Below, piece after piece: positions 1 through 10,696 of a DNA stretch of 64,000 nt. How positions within the stretch are numbered: position 1 is the first letter of the stretch; each line of letters starts with the position of its first letter. The DNA is taken from NCBI GenBank assembly GCA_023376005.1, contig CM042157.1:66480594-66544593 (forward strand), in the 5' to 3' direction. The notes beneath the pieces were generated by a model. That model was not told the DNA's origin and did no database searches. It worked only from the letters and a program-made list of their open reading frames with translations. This stretch comes from Doryteuthis pealeii. Its lineage: Eukaryota; Mollusca; Cephalopoda; Myopsida; Loliginidae. The translations under genes were made by a program, and so were the position numbers.

Positions 1-205
1 AGGCCTCTCTGACCACCTGTCTAGCCTAAGTAAGGACCAAAGTGAAGTGTTGAAAGTCATATACTGCTCAGCCACTAGGATTTTGTTTCTAAAGCATCAT
101 AGGATGTCACCCACTGCGAAGAGGTGTCCCCAATGGGAGGAGGGTTTTATCTCTCTGCAGAGGTGCAGTCAGCGTATTTTACGGTCTCAGCCAAGAGAGC
201 AGACT
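1..205 (-). repeat. A-repeat copy, cut by the window edge
   Basis: Carries the A-repeat landmarks in minus orientation: the CTCTGACCACC / CTAGCCTAAG block, then CAATGGGAGGAGG, then CTCTGCAGAGGTGCAGTC. The A-repeat is a dispersed sequence of about 600 bp ending (in its own sense strand) in (AACC)n. It is non-coding as far as I can tell. Confidence 0.75.
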
Positions 206-337
206 TAATGAGTTCTGAACGTTATAATGTCTGACCAATAGAGATATGTTCAGGTGTAGATTTTTTTTTAAATGAATGTTTAAAAAAAATAGATTAAAAA
301 AAAGGCTTCTAAATGTTTTACAAGTTTATAACAGCAT

Positions 338-890
338 AAAGGCTCACATAGTGTAATGGTTATCATCATAGGAAATGGACATGACGACTTGAGTTCAAAT
401 CCTGGATGAGTCACAGTATTCACTGTTGTTGCTTCTCCAGGCAGTTACTAGATCAGTGCCAATGGACAAACTGCAACAGATTAAGTAGTCGTTGCTACTA
501 CTGCTAGGAACAGTCCACTAAGTTGAGGAGGTGTTTGGCTTGTTCCATTAACCAATAGTTAACAATCTAAGACAGTTCTAAGTGACAGTTATTTTTAGGC
601 TGCAGGTTCAATCCTGGTCAAGGGTGAGAGTAACATAGAATAATAATTGATTAACACATTTCATATAGCGCTAATACTTGGAATAGTTGAAAAAAGTATA
701 AATACAACCATTTTCCCTCCAGCTATGGGTAAATAGTTGAACTGACTGGATTCTTTAACCTTTGTATGGCAACTAGTCATGGGGAAGGAAAACTCTAAAT
801 TCAAACAAACCTATTAAACTCCACTTAAAAATTGACCTTGTTTCACATCCTGCTCATGTGGAGGGGTTAGGTGAATACATATAATAGCAT
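338..890 (+). repeat. SINE-2 copy interrupted by a SINE-3 fragment
   Basis: The tRNA-like head (TAATGGTTATCATCATAGG, then GAGTTCAAATCCTGG, a B-box-like motif) occupies 345..425. The SINE-2 body resumes at about 655 (GCGCTAATACTTGGAATAG) and runs to GTGGAGGGG near 868. The intervening block ends with GGTTCAATCCTGGTCAAGGG (about 606..625), another tRNA-like B box that also occurs inverted at 9275..9300 (SINE-3). Confidence 0.65.
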
Positions 891-902
891 AAAGGCTTAA
901 AG

Positions 903-1182
903 GTTAATATATATGTTAAGGTCAATTTTAAAGTGGAGTTTTAACAGGTTTGAATACAGAGTTTGCCTTCTCCTAAACTGGTTGACATACCAAGGTAAAA
1001 AAATCCCAGTTCGCCCTACTATTTACCCATATCTGGAAGGAGAATAGTTGGATTCATACCTTTCCCAAGGGAATTAGCGCTATATGAAATGCAGATGGCC
1101 TCTTCCAGGATTTGAACTTGTATTGCCGGTTCCAATTTCTATAACAATAATCATTACACCACGCACCTCCACAATTGGTGTA
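903..1182 (-). repeat. SINE-2 copy, inverted relative to its neighbour
   Basis: Body in reverse (CCTTCTCCTA, TTTACCCATA, CCCAAGGGAATTAGCGC) followed by the reversed tRNA-like head (AGGATTTGAACTTG, AATCATTACACCACGCACC). With the copy at 338..890 it forms a tail-to-tail inverted pair. Confidence 0.7.
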
Positions 1183-1551
1183 TAAGTAAGGAGAGTACTC
1201 AACTTCTTTATTCCAGTGTTAACCTGGCTAATTACAATCACTAATCCTGGACTGCAACATCATAATAGCGAGTTTGAACTCCAGTCTTGCTATTATATTC
1301 CCTTTCAGACTAATACCCTTGGGAAAGGTATGAACTCCCTTATCCCCCCAGCTATGGGTTGAATAGTATCACTACTGTTCTTCTGCAGGGTTGGCTTTGG
1401 CATTAAATAACCCATGAAAGTTGATATGCAATTAAACAAAAAAACCAAACCAAACATTCATTAACCTTACAATTCTTAATTGTTTCTTTCATTACAATGC
1501 TGAATTTATTCAGGAAATATTTTCACTTAAAAATCACTAAAAAAAAAGGGG

Positions 1552-1763
1552 GGTTATTTCCTCTAAGTCTAACATGATCAAAGGGGAACCACTCTTGACT
1601 GATAATTTATTTATTCATTTTCCCATTAAACTAACCCTAACCCTAACCCTAACTCTAACCCTAACCCCGTCTTCTTTTTTCCTAGTAGAACAATAAATAA
1701 ATAAATAATTTATCAGTCAAGAGTGGTTCCCCTTTGATTATGTTAGACTTATAGGAAATAACC
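1552..1763. mobile_element. Tel1 fold-back element with telomere-like core, copy 1
   Basis: Arms of about 60-70 bases are inverted copies: GGTTATTTCCTCTAAGTC...GGGGAACCACTCTTGACTGATAA on the left and TTATCAGTCAAGAGTGGTTCCCC...AGGAAATAACC on the right. Between them (1631..1668) lie six nearly perfect CCCTAA units. No ORF. Non-autonomous hairpin transposon; superfamily unknown. Confidence 0.8.
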
Positions 1764-1807
1764 AAAAAAGGAATATAGAAATTCTAACTAATACCATTTT
1801 CATAATT

Positions 1808-2408
1808 TGGTTTGGTTTGTTTTGTTTTACGGCATATCAACCTCAGTGGGTCATTTAATGCCGATAAAGTTTTGAAATAAATCAATTCTTAATGGATAAT
1901 ACAATTTTTTTATAAATACATTTTTCTATTCAACCCATAGATGGGACCCTAACAGGTACTACCACTCCGGGTCAGAGTGGACCAGAGAGCAATGGTGATG
2001 AAGGGGTGCTCCACATTCCCCAAACCTCCAAAACTGGAACCTCACCATCAGATAGAGGTTAACGTCATTCCCAGGACATGTAGACCCGCAGCCACCGCCT
2101 TCTAGCACCTATATGATAAAAAGGGGTTGGGGCTTGCCATAAGGGCAATAGGGTTGGGAAAATCATATAGGTGCTAGGGCTTGACGTGACCAGCCGATTG
2201 ATTGGAGGGGACCTCTCCGACCGCCCGTCTAGCCCAAGATAGGGCCAAAGTGGAGTATTGCATGTCATGAACTGCTCATCCACCTGGGCTCTATCCTTAA
2301 GCATTACGGGTCGCCATCCACGGCCAACAGGTGGCCCCATTGGAGGAGTCTTACCCCTCTGCAGAGGTGCAGTTGGTGCATTCTAACGCCCCAGCCGACA
2401 GGGCGGTT
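1808..2408 (-). repeat. A-repeat, nearly full length
   Basis: Begins with the reversed tail (GGTTTGGTTTG, TACGGCATATCAACC), passes ACCCTAACAGGTACTACCAC, ATGATAAAAAGGGGTTGGGG and CAGCCGATTGATTGG, and ends CCCCAGCCGACAGGGCGG. A 91-codon minus-strand ORF (2065..2340) lies inside; related but shorter frames occur in other copies. Confidence 0.8.
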
Positions 2409-2840
2409 TTTATAATTTCATGCTGAGTAGTCCCAGTATGCCGATGGATATAATTATTTATTGTGAAAATGAATAGATTGTCATTGGTATTGCAGTCTCT
2501 GAAGACTATATAGTTTTTGTGCCCTTGAAGTTACAGCGCCTCCTGTGACCGTGAAGTCTGATGTTCGAAAAACATTCTCGATCACAGATGTCGCATTTGA
2601 AGGCTGTCCCTGAAGATGTTGATGCGTCGGTGCTTTGTTGCCGTCGCTTTCTTCTGGACCTCTTGGCTTCATGGTGTTGCATCAGGGTGTTGAGTAGATG
2701 AAAGGAGTAATAAATATTATGTAGATAATATCAACTGATTTTCTTTATAATTTGGCTAGTTTCAAACCAAGATATAAACACTCTATCCTGAGCACTATTT
2801 ACTTATGAATATACCACCCTATATTATCAATATTAATATT

Positions 2841-2842
<2 letters not shown>

Positions 2843-2874
<32 letters not shown>

Positions 2875-3291
2875 TATATATAAAGTATCCAAATGACTGG
2901 TTGTAAGGGATGATTCTATTTGGGATCTTCAAAACCTTACTGTATAACCATACTGTATGCTCTTGTAGGTGCAAGCATATATTCAATATATTTTTTTATA
3001 AATCCCTAAAGAGAGCTCAATGTATAATAATCAATAAATTAGATTAAATACAGAGCTATATATAACTTTCAAAGAAAGAAAATCTTAACAAACCGTCATT
3101 CCGTAATAATTCATTTTGACCAGAAACTCAAAAGGCTTTTTTAAAAATTGTTAAACTTTTTTAAAAAATTTTTAAATTTAAAAAAAATTTTTTTTTTGTC
3201 ATTTTTATAAGCCTTTTGAATTTCTGGTCATAATAAACTATTACGGAATGATGGTTTGTTTAGTTTTTCTTTCTTTGAAGGTTATATATAT

Positions 3292-3325
<34 letters not shown>

Positions 3326-3336
3326 ATATATATATG
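2843..3336. mobile_element. Fold-back element between TA microsatellites
   Basis: The block 2884..3065 is shared with 17018..17190. It is followed by long inverted arms: CTTTCAAAGAAAGAAAA...CATTCCGTAATA...AGGCTTTT (3069..3140) and AAAAGCCTTTTGAA-like...TATTACGGAATGATGG...TTTCTTTCTTTGAAGG (3209..3281). TA dinucleotide runs flank both sides (2843..2882, 3283..3336). Confidence 0.65.
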
Positions 3337-3560
3337 GTCTTTGAATTTGCAATAACTACTGTTTCACATAGATGGCATCAATTCTTACAATGTGCAGCTT
3401 TAAGGAGGAATGCATGGTTGAAATCAAATGTATGATCAAAACCTACTGTGCGTGAAGAGTGTGTTTTGAGTGCCGTTTGTCTTTATCGATCTGCGGTGTT
3501 TATAGAGTCATTTATCTGGTGAATTCAAAGATAATAAAACAAAGGCCCGGATTTTTCCAT

Positions 3561-3593
<33 letters not shown>

Positions 3594-3691
3594 GGGCCGC
3601 TATCATAATTGGTGTCTAAGTTCTCTTCTTCCCTATCTGAGTGTTAACTTTGCAAGTGATATTCACTAACCCAACCAATTTCAATTGTTTC
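3337..3691. other. No recognisable feature, TA microsatellite inside
   Basis: Unique-looking AT-rich sequence with a TA run at 3560..3593. No ORF of note and no match to the repeat families in this window. Confidence 0.5.
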
Positions 3692-4502
3692 AGACCATAT
3701 GACCTTTAGGCACCCCTTTTACGATCTTGATTCATAAGAACATTTTTTATCATTTACACCGTCAATATCCATTTGTTTGTTAACAGATGATTTTGTTACA
3801 TAATTATTGGATCCCTAATACTTTTTTAAGGTAGTGTAGAAACATAATGGCGATTAGTGCAGCCCATGGCCTTGAAGGATGAGTGACAACGCTTGACCTC
3901 ACTCTCACCTTGCCTTCCAGGGATAAATCATGAGAACCGGAAAGCATAGAAAACCCTGTCTTCTGGTTTAAGGATAGAAGTAACTCAGCAGTTAGAAGGT
4001 AGCAGCGAGATCGAAGGGGTAAGTCGTGTTATACACGCGGTCCCTGAACTGCGCAGGTGTCTGGGTTGGGGATTTGGAAATAAAGTAACATCAACGTAAA
4101 TCGAAGTCTTGTGTTTATTACCTAAAAACTAACAATGACACAGGGCTTCTGATAAAGAGAAATCCCTAACAGAAAACCAGACTGAAGTCCCCACGACAAC
4201 TCCAGACGCAAGATGTTAGAAGATAGAACCAAAGCCGGCCAGAAGAGAAGACGACTAGAAGTAAGAAGTAAGAAAAGAATATACAACATTATATCGATTT
4301 GGTACCGTGAAAACCTTCAGTATGTAACAATTTTTTGAGTTTTTTTTTTTAAATTATAAAACTAACCCCTAACCCTAACCCCTAACCCTAACTCTAATCC
4401 CTAACCTTAACCCCTAACAAACATCCGGATTTTGATGGTGTAAATGAAAAAATGTCCTTATGAATTGAGATCGCAAAAGAGATGCCTAAAGGTCATAGGT
4501 CT
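3692..4502. mobile_element. Tel2 fold-back element with telomere-like core, split by a solo LTR
   Basis: Left arm AGACCATATGACCTTTAGGC...CACCGTCAATATCC (3692..3793) and right arm GGATTTTGATGGTG...GCCTAAAGGTCATAGGTCT (4425..4502) are inverted copies. CCCTAA/CCCCTAA units fill 4363..4420. The second copy at 50243..50477 is uninterrupted, so the extra sequence 3794..4331 is a later insertion. Confidence 0.75.
3794..4331 (+). mobile_element. LTR-D solo LTR inserted in Tel2
   Basis: Begins TGTTACATAATT and ends GTATGTAACA, so the ends are TG...CA inside a short inverted repeat (TGTTAC/GTAACA). A candidate 4-bp duplication ATTT flanks it. It shares with the other LTR-D copies a region reading AAGTCTTGTGTTTATTACC near 4105. 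There is no internal retroviral coding region, so it is read as a solo LTR. Confidence 0.65.
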
Positions 4503-4935
4503 ATTGTTTATTTTACCACTTAATTCATTTACCACTTAATTTATTTAATGCTGAATTAACCACGTAATTTACCATTATTTCCGTTACCACATAATTCATT
4601 TAATGCTGAATTTATTCACAATATATTTTCACTTCAAAATCACTAAAATAAAAACAATATGAAAATTCTAACTAATCCCATATTCCTAATTTCATATTGA
4701 GGGGTTGGACAAAGGAGTAATGAATATTATACTGTTCCATGAACTCTGTAAAAATCTACCCAGGATTGAATAGACCAATTTTAAAACATGAGCAACAGCT
4801 GGATGGCATAAACAATATCCATTTGATGATACTGAACCTATGAAATAAAGAGAACATGTATTCATGAACTTACTGAAAAAAATGAACAATGTGCAGCCAG
4901 ACCATAACCAAATTTACAGCTCACCTGTTTGGAAA

Positions 4936-5486
4936 ATCTTATTATAATGGAGATTTGATATTTGTCCATAACCAAAACTATGTCACTGCTTATGTCACAA
5001 TACATTCATAAATTGCATAAATTTATCAATGAGTATTTAATTTAAGTCAAAATAATTAGTATATAGAATAATAAATTTTATTTATTAATTATGTCTGTGA
5101 AATTCTGAGATAGAATTGCCTCAAAACAGCTCATGTTATTAGTGTGTTTATAATCCTGCAATGTATCTTATATATCACTAAGAAATAAAGGTTTATATAA
5201 TATATGGTGTGGTTAATTTGCATACTGGTTTTAATAAAACCGTGTTTAATAAATAGCTACTTGGTATTATTCATATCTAATATTATTGTTTTATTCTCCA
5301 ATGTATAAAAATCAATCCAATGAATGATTTTATATTGAGACCAATTAAAATATAATGGAAATAATTGTAGTCTTTTAATATGCATCCTTGTTTAATTTTG
5401 TTAGTCTTTCTAATCTAATATATTTCATTACATTGAAGCATAAAAAGTTATGCTTGTGGGGTGCATATTCTTGCTAGTTTTAATAA
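4936..5486 (-). repeat. G-repeat copy
   Basis: Minus-strand copy. It starts at the reversed terminal block TCTTATTATAATGGAGATT and ends with the reversed leader (GGTGCATATTCTTGCTAG). Internal landmarks TATGTCACTGCTTATGTCACA and TTTGCATACTGGTTTTAATAAAACC match the copies at 19267 and 34923. Confidence 0.7.
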
Positions 5487-5636
5487 AGTATTGATTATGT
5501 ACATGAATTGCGGCCAAAAAATCTTCTTCAAGAGAGGTTAAATAAACAGTTTAAATTTGTGATGAAATACAAAAAATAGAAACTAATCAGTTGGAAAAAT
5601 GTTCTTTGGACTGACAAATCCAAATTTGAACTGTTT

Positions 5637-6217
5637 GGTTGGTTGGTTGGTTGGTTGGATTTTATGGGATGTCAACCTTTGTTGGGTTATTTTAAGCCAA
5701 AGATGTTTTGTTTAATTCATTCTTGATAGGTATTCAAAATTTTTTTAAAAATTCAATATTTTTTTCAAAGACATTTTTTTAAAGTCATCTTTTCTATTTA
5801 ACCCATAGAATGTACCCTAACAGTTACTACCACACTGGATCAGAGTGGATCTGGGAGTAATCCTGATGCAGTTTGTCATACCCAGGATACTAACACCTTC
5901 GGCCATTTCCTTCTAACGCATATATGATAAAAGGGTTAGGGTTTGCCATGAGAACAAAGCAGTAGGGACAATCATATAGGTGCTAGGGCTTGACATGACC
6001 AGCTGATTGATCAGAGGGGGGCCTCTCTAGCCACCCATCTAGCCTAAGTCAGGGGCAAAGTGGAGTGTTGCAAGTCATGGATTGTTCAGTCACCAAGAAT
6101 TTGTCCTTAAGCATGGCGGGTTGTCACCTACAGCCAACACGTGACCCCATTGGGAGGATTTTACTACTCTGCAGAGGTGCAGTCAGTGTATTCTTCTACC
6201 CCAGCCGACAGAGTGGT
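5637..6217 (-). repeat. A-repeat, nearly full length
   Basis: Starts with five GGTT units, then TGTCAACCTTTGTTGGGTT, ACCCTAACAGTTACTACCAC, CATGACCAGCTGATTGATC and CTCTGCAGAGGTGCAGTC, ending CCCCAGCCGACAGAGTGG. Confidence 0.8.
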
Positions 6218-6267
6218 TGAACTTTTTGATTTGGTTGTTTGGTTTAATGGCATATCAACCCTTAGGG

Positions 6268-6476
6268 GGTTATTTCCTATAACTCCAACATAAACAAAGG
6301 GGAACCACTTTTAACTGATAAATTATTTATTTTCCCATTAAACTAACCCTAACCCTAACCCTAAACCCTAATCTTAGCCCTGTCTTCTTTTTTCCTAGTA
6401 GATCAATAAATAAATAAATAATTTATCAGTCAAGAGTGGTTCCCCTTTGTTTATGTTGGAGTTATAGGAAATAACC
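6268..6476. mobile_element. Tel1 fold-back element with telomere-like core, copy 2
   Basis: Same arms and same layout as the copy at 1552, 209 bp long, with about four to five CCCTAA units at 6345..6375. It has inserted into the tail of an A-repeat-like sequence (GGCATATCAACCC just upstream), which proves mobility of the unit as a whole. Confidence 0.8.
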
Positions 6477-6699
6477 TTTTAGGGTAAGTGATATTCAACT
6501 TCTTAGCCATGGCTTTTACTATCAAGATGTATATAATATTAATACTCGTGTTCCTTAATTGTATATACCATTATCATCTTGCAACACCCTTTTGTCAAAA
6601 ATGAGACCGTCCAAATCATCCAAGAAGAAATGCAAACATGTAAATCCTGATTATCTGGTGTTGCTTACCTGTCAAATTCTTATTTCTTATGAGTGTTGT

Positions 6700-6993
6700 C
6701 ACCTAAGCTAAATAATGGACCATTCCGTTTTTATTAAAAGAAAGAAAAGGAAGAAAAAGGACATGCTACACAGAAAAAATACAATAAGAAAGAAAGAGAA
6801 TAGGGGAAAGATAGAGGGGGGTTAAGCGTGTGAAGAGATAACACTATTCTGTTTCAATCGAACATAATGAAAAGATGAAAAAGAAGGAAAGAAAAAAAAA
6901 AGAGTGAGAGAGAGTTAAATCAAGATTGTTATACTTTTTACATATTGAACTATTTTTCAATAGCTCTTAAGTAAACATATCAAACATTGTAAT
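6700..6993 (+). repeat. P-repeat, intact copy with the mariner empty site
   Basis: Purine-rich repeat found inverted at 10473..11312. At 6780..6781 the sequence reads AAAAAATACAATAAG with a single TA. The other copy carries a mariner at exactly this TA, so this copy shows the pre-insertion state. Confidence 0.75.
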
Positions 6994-7278
6994 AATTAAA
7001 TCATCATCATATTGTGGTATATCTACAGGTCCTGCTAGTCAAATTGTGTCGACTGTGTAGAACTTATTTGGAAAGAAAGAAAAGCAAAGGCATGTTTAGA
7101 ATATTCTGGAATGAAACATCACTTCCTATTTTCTCATACCATAGCTGGTAATTTTGTCTCTAGTGACCCCAAAATGAATTCAGAGGTAAATATAAATACC
7201 ACCAAAGGATTTCTCATAAGATCCTACCCTAGAAAAGTTTTGTTTGATCTTGGTACAGGGTTTTATTTTCAACTGGCA
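6994..7278. other. No recognisable feature
   Basis: Contains a 64-codon open frame (7111..7305) that runs into the following repeat. There is no recognisable domain or splice context, so it is treated as chance. Confidence 0.5.
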
Positions 7279-7714
7279 GCGGCTAACCAGCGTCGCCTGG
7301 GTTGAGGGGGATTTTTTAAAGTTAGTCCCGTAGATCCATTATTACTGAATCGTGAGTTGAATCCTCGTGGGATGCCCCATTTAAATCCCTATGTAAAAAA
7401 AAAAAAAAACCTTGCATTGATCCAGCTACTCTGAAAATAAATGTTAATGTCTACTATCTAAAATATTAAATGAAAAAAAAAATCCATGCTGTTATCATTT
7501 AAATTTTATTTTTTAATTATCTTCATGAATATAAATCAAATCTCTATTATTTTTGCTCAAAAACCAAGCCCTGGTGATATTTAATGTGTGTATGTATATT
7601 TACTTTGTCGTTAATTGTTTTATTTTCGAAGTTTCCTACCGGACATACATATACACACAACTGCCCTTTATATATGTATAGATTACATCTTCAGACAGAC
7701 AGGCAGAGGCACCA
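7279..7714. repeat. Dispersed repeat paired with 15800..16280
   Basis: Both copies carry the block CGTCGCCTGGGT-GAGGGG, GATCCATTATTACT, GATCCTCG, a gap, then CAAAAACCAAGC-CTGGTGATAT and TGCCCTTTATATATGTATAGAT in the same order. The head (GTTGAATCCTCGTGGGATGCCCC) resembles a tRNA-type B box region, so a SINE is possible. Confidence 0.6.
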
Positions 7715-7748
7715 CAAATATATATATTTACCAACCCCTCCGCACAAG

Positions 7749-8589
7749 TGTTACATAATTCATGGATAGCCTATGAATTATGTAAGTAGTGTAGTATAAA
7801 TTTTGAATCAGAGTTCGTTAGAAAATTCAAATTGGACGGAGTTAAGTGGAAAATTACTATTGGCATGATTGACCCCCGACCTTCCAAAAAACGCGCCTGT
7901 AGAAGTGTGTGACAGTTTTTAGTTAGTTATGACCAGCTACTTGCTGAGAGAAGATGTTCTCTCAAAGATGTCACTTCTCACTGCGCAGTTGAATCTTTGG
8001 GCTGGGGTTGTTTTAAATAAAGCTATATAAATAAAACAACAAAGTCTTGCTTTATTAATTAACAAACAAGAATGCACAGACACCCAGCCCGAACAAGAAG
8101 TAGAATCAGCCCAAGAAAACAGCCCAGATGCCAGGAACAAATAGACAAGAGAGAACAAGTAAGAACAAATCTATCACTCCTCATATCCTCCCCTCATCAT
8201 CGTCCCTCATATCTCTCTCTCTTTTAGGCCTGCTCAAACCGTCCTTCGGGGCAGGGGTCCAGTGTGCTTCGGCCACTGGACCTGTGAGTTGTGTTAAATT
8301 AATAGTGTCGATCCCAGGGGGCTATCCCCCCAGGCAATACCTGCCCCCTTGACTTAAAGGGGCAGGGCTGGGTTTATTGCCCAGCGCCTGAGGCGCCCCC
8401 CTTGAGGGGAAATGCCAAAGGGATCAACGCAATTTTTGTTCTTTCCCACCCATGAGCTTCGGTTTGTGGGTAGGCCCACATTAAAACGAGGCCTTGTGCC
8501 CAGTCCATACAAGTGGGGTATGAGACAAATACCCCCTTATATCTCTCTCTCACCCATTTATATACCCAATATGCGAAGGGTATATAACA
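7749..8589 (+). mobile_element. LTR-D solo LTR containing an E-repeat
   Basis: Starts TGTTACATAATTCATGG, whose next bases form a palindrome (CATAATTCATGGATAGCC then TATGAATTATG), and ends GGGTATATAACA. The 4-bp flanks CAAG and CGAG agree with a target duplication. AATAAA and AAGTCTTGCTTTATTAA lie near 8020..8056, as expected for a polyadenylation (R) region. No coding region follows. Confidence 0.65.
8222..8539. mobile_element. E-repeat with 13-bp target duplication
   Basis: GC-rich insert bounded on both sides by ATATCTCTCTCTC (ending near 8221 and starting near 8539). Internal landmarks are CCCCCTTGA-TTAAAGGGGCAGGGCTGGG, GCCTGAGG-GCCCCCCTT and TGTGGGT-GGCCCACAT. The same landmarks recur at 35245..35512. 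The duplication length suits LINE-driven retroposition. Confidence 0.7.
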
Positions 8590-9018
8590 CGAGCAGGATG
8601 TAACACAAGGTCAATTTCTTAAGCAGAGTTTACCAGGTTTGAATTCAGAGTTTTCCTTCTCCTAGATTGGTTACCAAGCCAAGATTAAAGAACCCAGTCT
8701 GCACTACTATTTACCCATAGCTGGAAGGAGAGTAGTTGGATGCATATCTTTCCCCAAGGCTATTAGCGCTATGTGAAATGCAAACAGCCTCATTCAGGAT
8801 TTGAACTTGCATCAACGAGTCCATTTGCTATGACTCTAAGCATTACACCACACATCTCCACAAAAATTAAATAGTACTGAATATAGTAATAGGGAAAATA
8901 TAGTATAAGATAGTGGTATTTGCTCTGTACTTTCATGTGACAATTTTTCTGTTTTCACAATAAGATCTTTTGTATTATTCGGACTATTGTCCTCATTTAT
9001 ATTGCTATCTGTACAAGA

Positions 9019-9048
9019 TTTCGGCTGATGTGCCCTCCAGCCTTCTTA
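9019..9048 (-). ncRNA. Degenerate hammerhead-like core in a PLE-like fragment
   Basis: On the minus strand, AAGAAGGCTGGAGGGCACAT then CAGCCGAAAT keeps the stem II and GAAA parts seen at 13327..13357, but the CTGANGA box is damaged (AATAAGA). Part of a fragment 8960..9170 with repeated AACCTTCT-type motifs. Confidence 0.35.
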
Positions 9049-9224
9049 TTGGACTCTGAAACCTTCTCAAACCCAGGAACCTTCTCTTCGAACTCGGGGA
9101 CCTTCTTTTCAAACTTTGGAACCTCTTTGTCATAATCAGGAGCCTTCATAAAACTTTGAACCTAACCCTTTATTCAATCCATGGGGATATACTGTTATCA
9201 TTCTGCTAACCATGACTGGGTACA

Positions 9225-9360
9225 ATTATTAAGCTGTGTTAATTATTATTCTATGTTACTGACTCCCTTGACCAGGATTGAACCTGCAGCCTAGAGATAA
9301 CTGTCACTTAGAACTGTATTAACTCAATGCTTATATCCACTGCACCATGTGTCCAATTCA
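9225..9360 (-). repeat. SINE-3 fragment
   Basis: Minus-strand tRNA-like head: CACATGGTGCAGTGGATATAAGC then a B box GGTTCAATCCTGGTC. The same B box and flank occur at about 565..645 on the plus strand. Confidence 0.6.
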
Positions 9361-9428
9361 GAGAAATGTTTTAGATCTTATCTAACGTTTTATCTTTTAT
9401 TTACCAATTTCAATTGTGTGCATATACA

Positions 9429-9927
9429 TTAGGGTAGGTTGATTTTTCACTTTTTAAAAAAATATCAAATTCTCTGAAACAGTGAAAGTTGTGTGTTGGT
9501 ATAATGAATACTGATACCAAAAATTAGATCTCTTACTTGCACGATTGAGGAAATAGCACCAAAGATTGTCTACTAAAATGCTCCAAAAATCCTCGTTTTT
9601 GCAACATTTAGCCTAGAAATTGGTTAGAAAATTGAGCAATTTCAATATTTAAAATGGAAAAGCTTGTCATTTTAAATGAAAGGAATAAAATATTATAACT
9701 AGAATTCAAATTATAAATATGCCCCCCCTATCACCACTGACACATCCGATATGCTGCTTTTTACCTAATAAGTAAGCTTACAGTGATAAAATTTTAAAAG
9801 ATTGAAATCTATTTCCTCAAATGAAGGCAAAGTTTTGAAGAAAAATATTTTGTGTGGTAATTCTTTATGTGAATTTGCAACTTTCGCCACATAGAGGACA
9901 TTAAAGTTTGAAAATCAACCTACCCTA

Positions 9928-9929
<2 letters not shown>
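9429..9929. mobile_element. MITE with TA duplication and 18-bp inverted ends
   Basis: Left end TTAGGGTAGGTTGATTTTTC and right end GAAAATCAACCTACCCTAA are inverted copies. A CA/TA microsatellite (9928..9974) follows at once. About 500 bp, no transposase frame. Confidence 0.7.

Positions 9930-9974
<45 letters not shown>
9928..9974. repeat. CA then TA microsatellite
   Basis: Thirteen CA units followed by about ten TA units. Confidence 0.95.
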
Positions 9975-10344
9975 CTCTAATAAATGAGTCTCCTGTTTGT
10001 ACGCCAGTCAATGTTTGTTTCATGCTAAAACAACATGACCTATTGACATAATTTTAGGCATGAAGACTCACAAGATCTCCTCTTGTGACTTGTTAAGTCA
10101 AATTTCATTATGATTCATAACTATTTTGTCACCACATAAGACTGCTTGTCAGAACCGGATTTAGACCTTGGGGGGCGCAGGGCCTCAACATAGAAATTAG
10201 ATTAGATACATGAGAAATGAAAATAAAATAAAGTAGAATGGATCAATTAAAAGAAAAAAATATAAATGTTAGCTTCCAGAGAAAATGTTTGATTTTATTT
10301 TTCTCAATTATATTGTCTGTAAGAATAAGCATTACTACATTTTT

Positions 10345-10450
10345 CTCCAAACCTCCAGAACTGGAACCTCACCATCAGATAGAGTTTAATGTCATTCTCA
10401 GTACATGAAGACCTCAGCCACCATCTTCTAGCACCCATATGATAAAAAGT
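10345..10450 (-). repeat. A-repeat fragment
   Basis: Matches the central A-repeat block (CCAGAACTGGAACCTCACC, then CTTCTAGCACCCATATGAT). Confidence 0.7.
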
Positions 10451-10696
10451 GGATATACTAATATGATAATCTAATGATAACAATGTTTGATATGTTTCCT
10501 TAAGAGCTATTGCATAATAATTCAATATGTAAAAAGTATAATAATCTTCATTTAACTCTCACTCTTTTTTTTTGTTTCTTTCCTTCTTTTCATTATGTTC
10601 GATTGAAACAGATTAGTGTTATCACTTTGTGTGCTCACCCCTCTCTATCTTTCTCATACTCTCTTCTTTCTTTCTTTCTTTCTTTCTTTCTTATTA

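Larger units (their letters stand above)
7715..8872 (-). repeat. SINE-2 copy split by an LTR-D that is itself split by an E-repeat
   Basis: SINE-2 sequence ending CACAAG at 7748 resumes at 8590 (CGAGCAGGATGTAACACAAGG) and ends with the reversed head GAACTTGCATC...AAGCATTACACCACACATC. In the unbroken copy at 50982 these two pieces are contiguous (GTACAAGCAGGATG). Confidence 0.75.

Noticed and set aside
1631..1668. True telomere or chromosome end
   Set aside because: Only a few CCCTAA units, enclosed by inverted arms, and found in several interior places.
3794..4331. Intact endogenous retrovirus or LTR retrotransposon
   Set aside because: No gag or pol coding sequence beside any LTR-D copy in this window.
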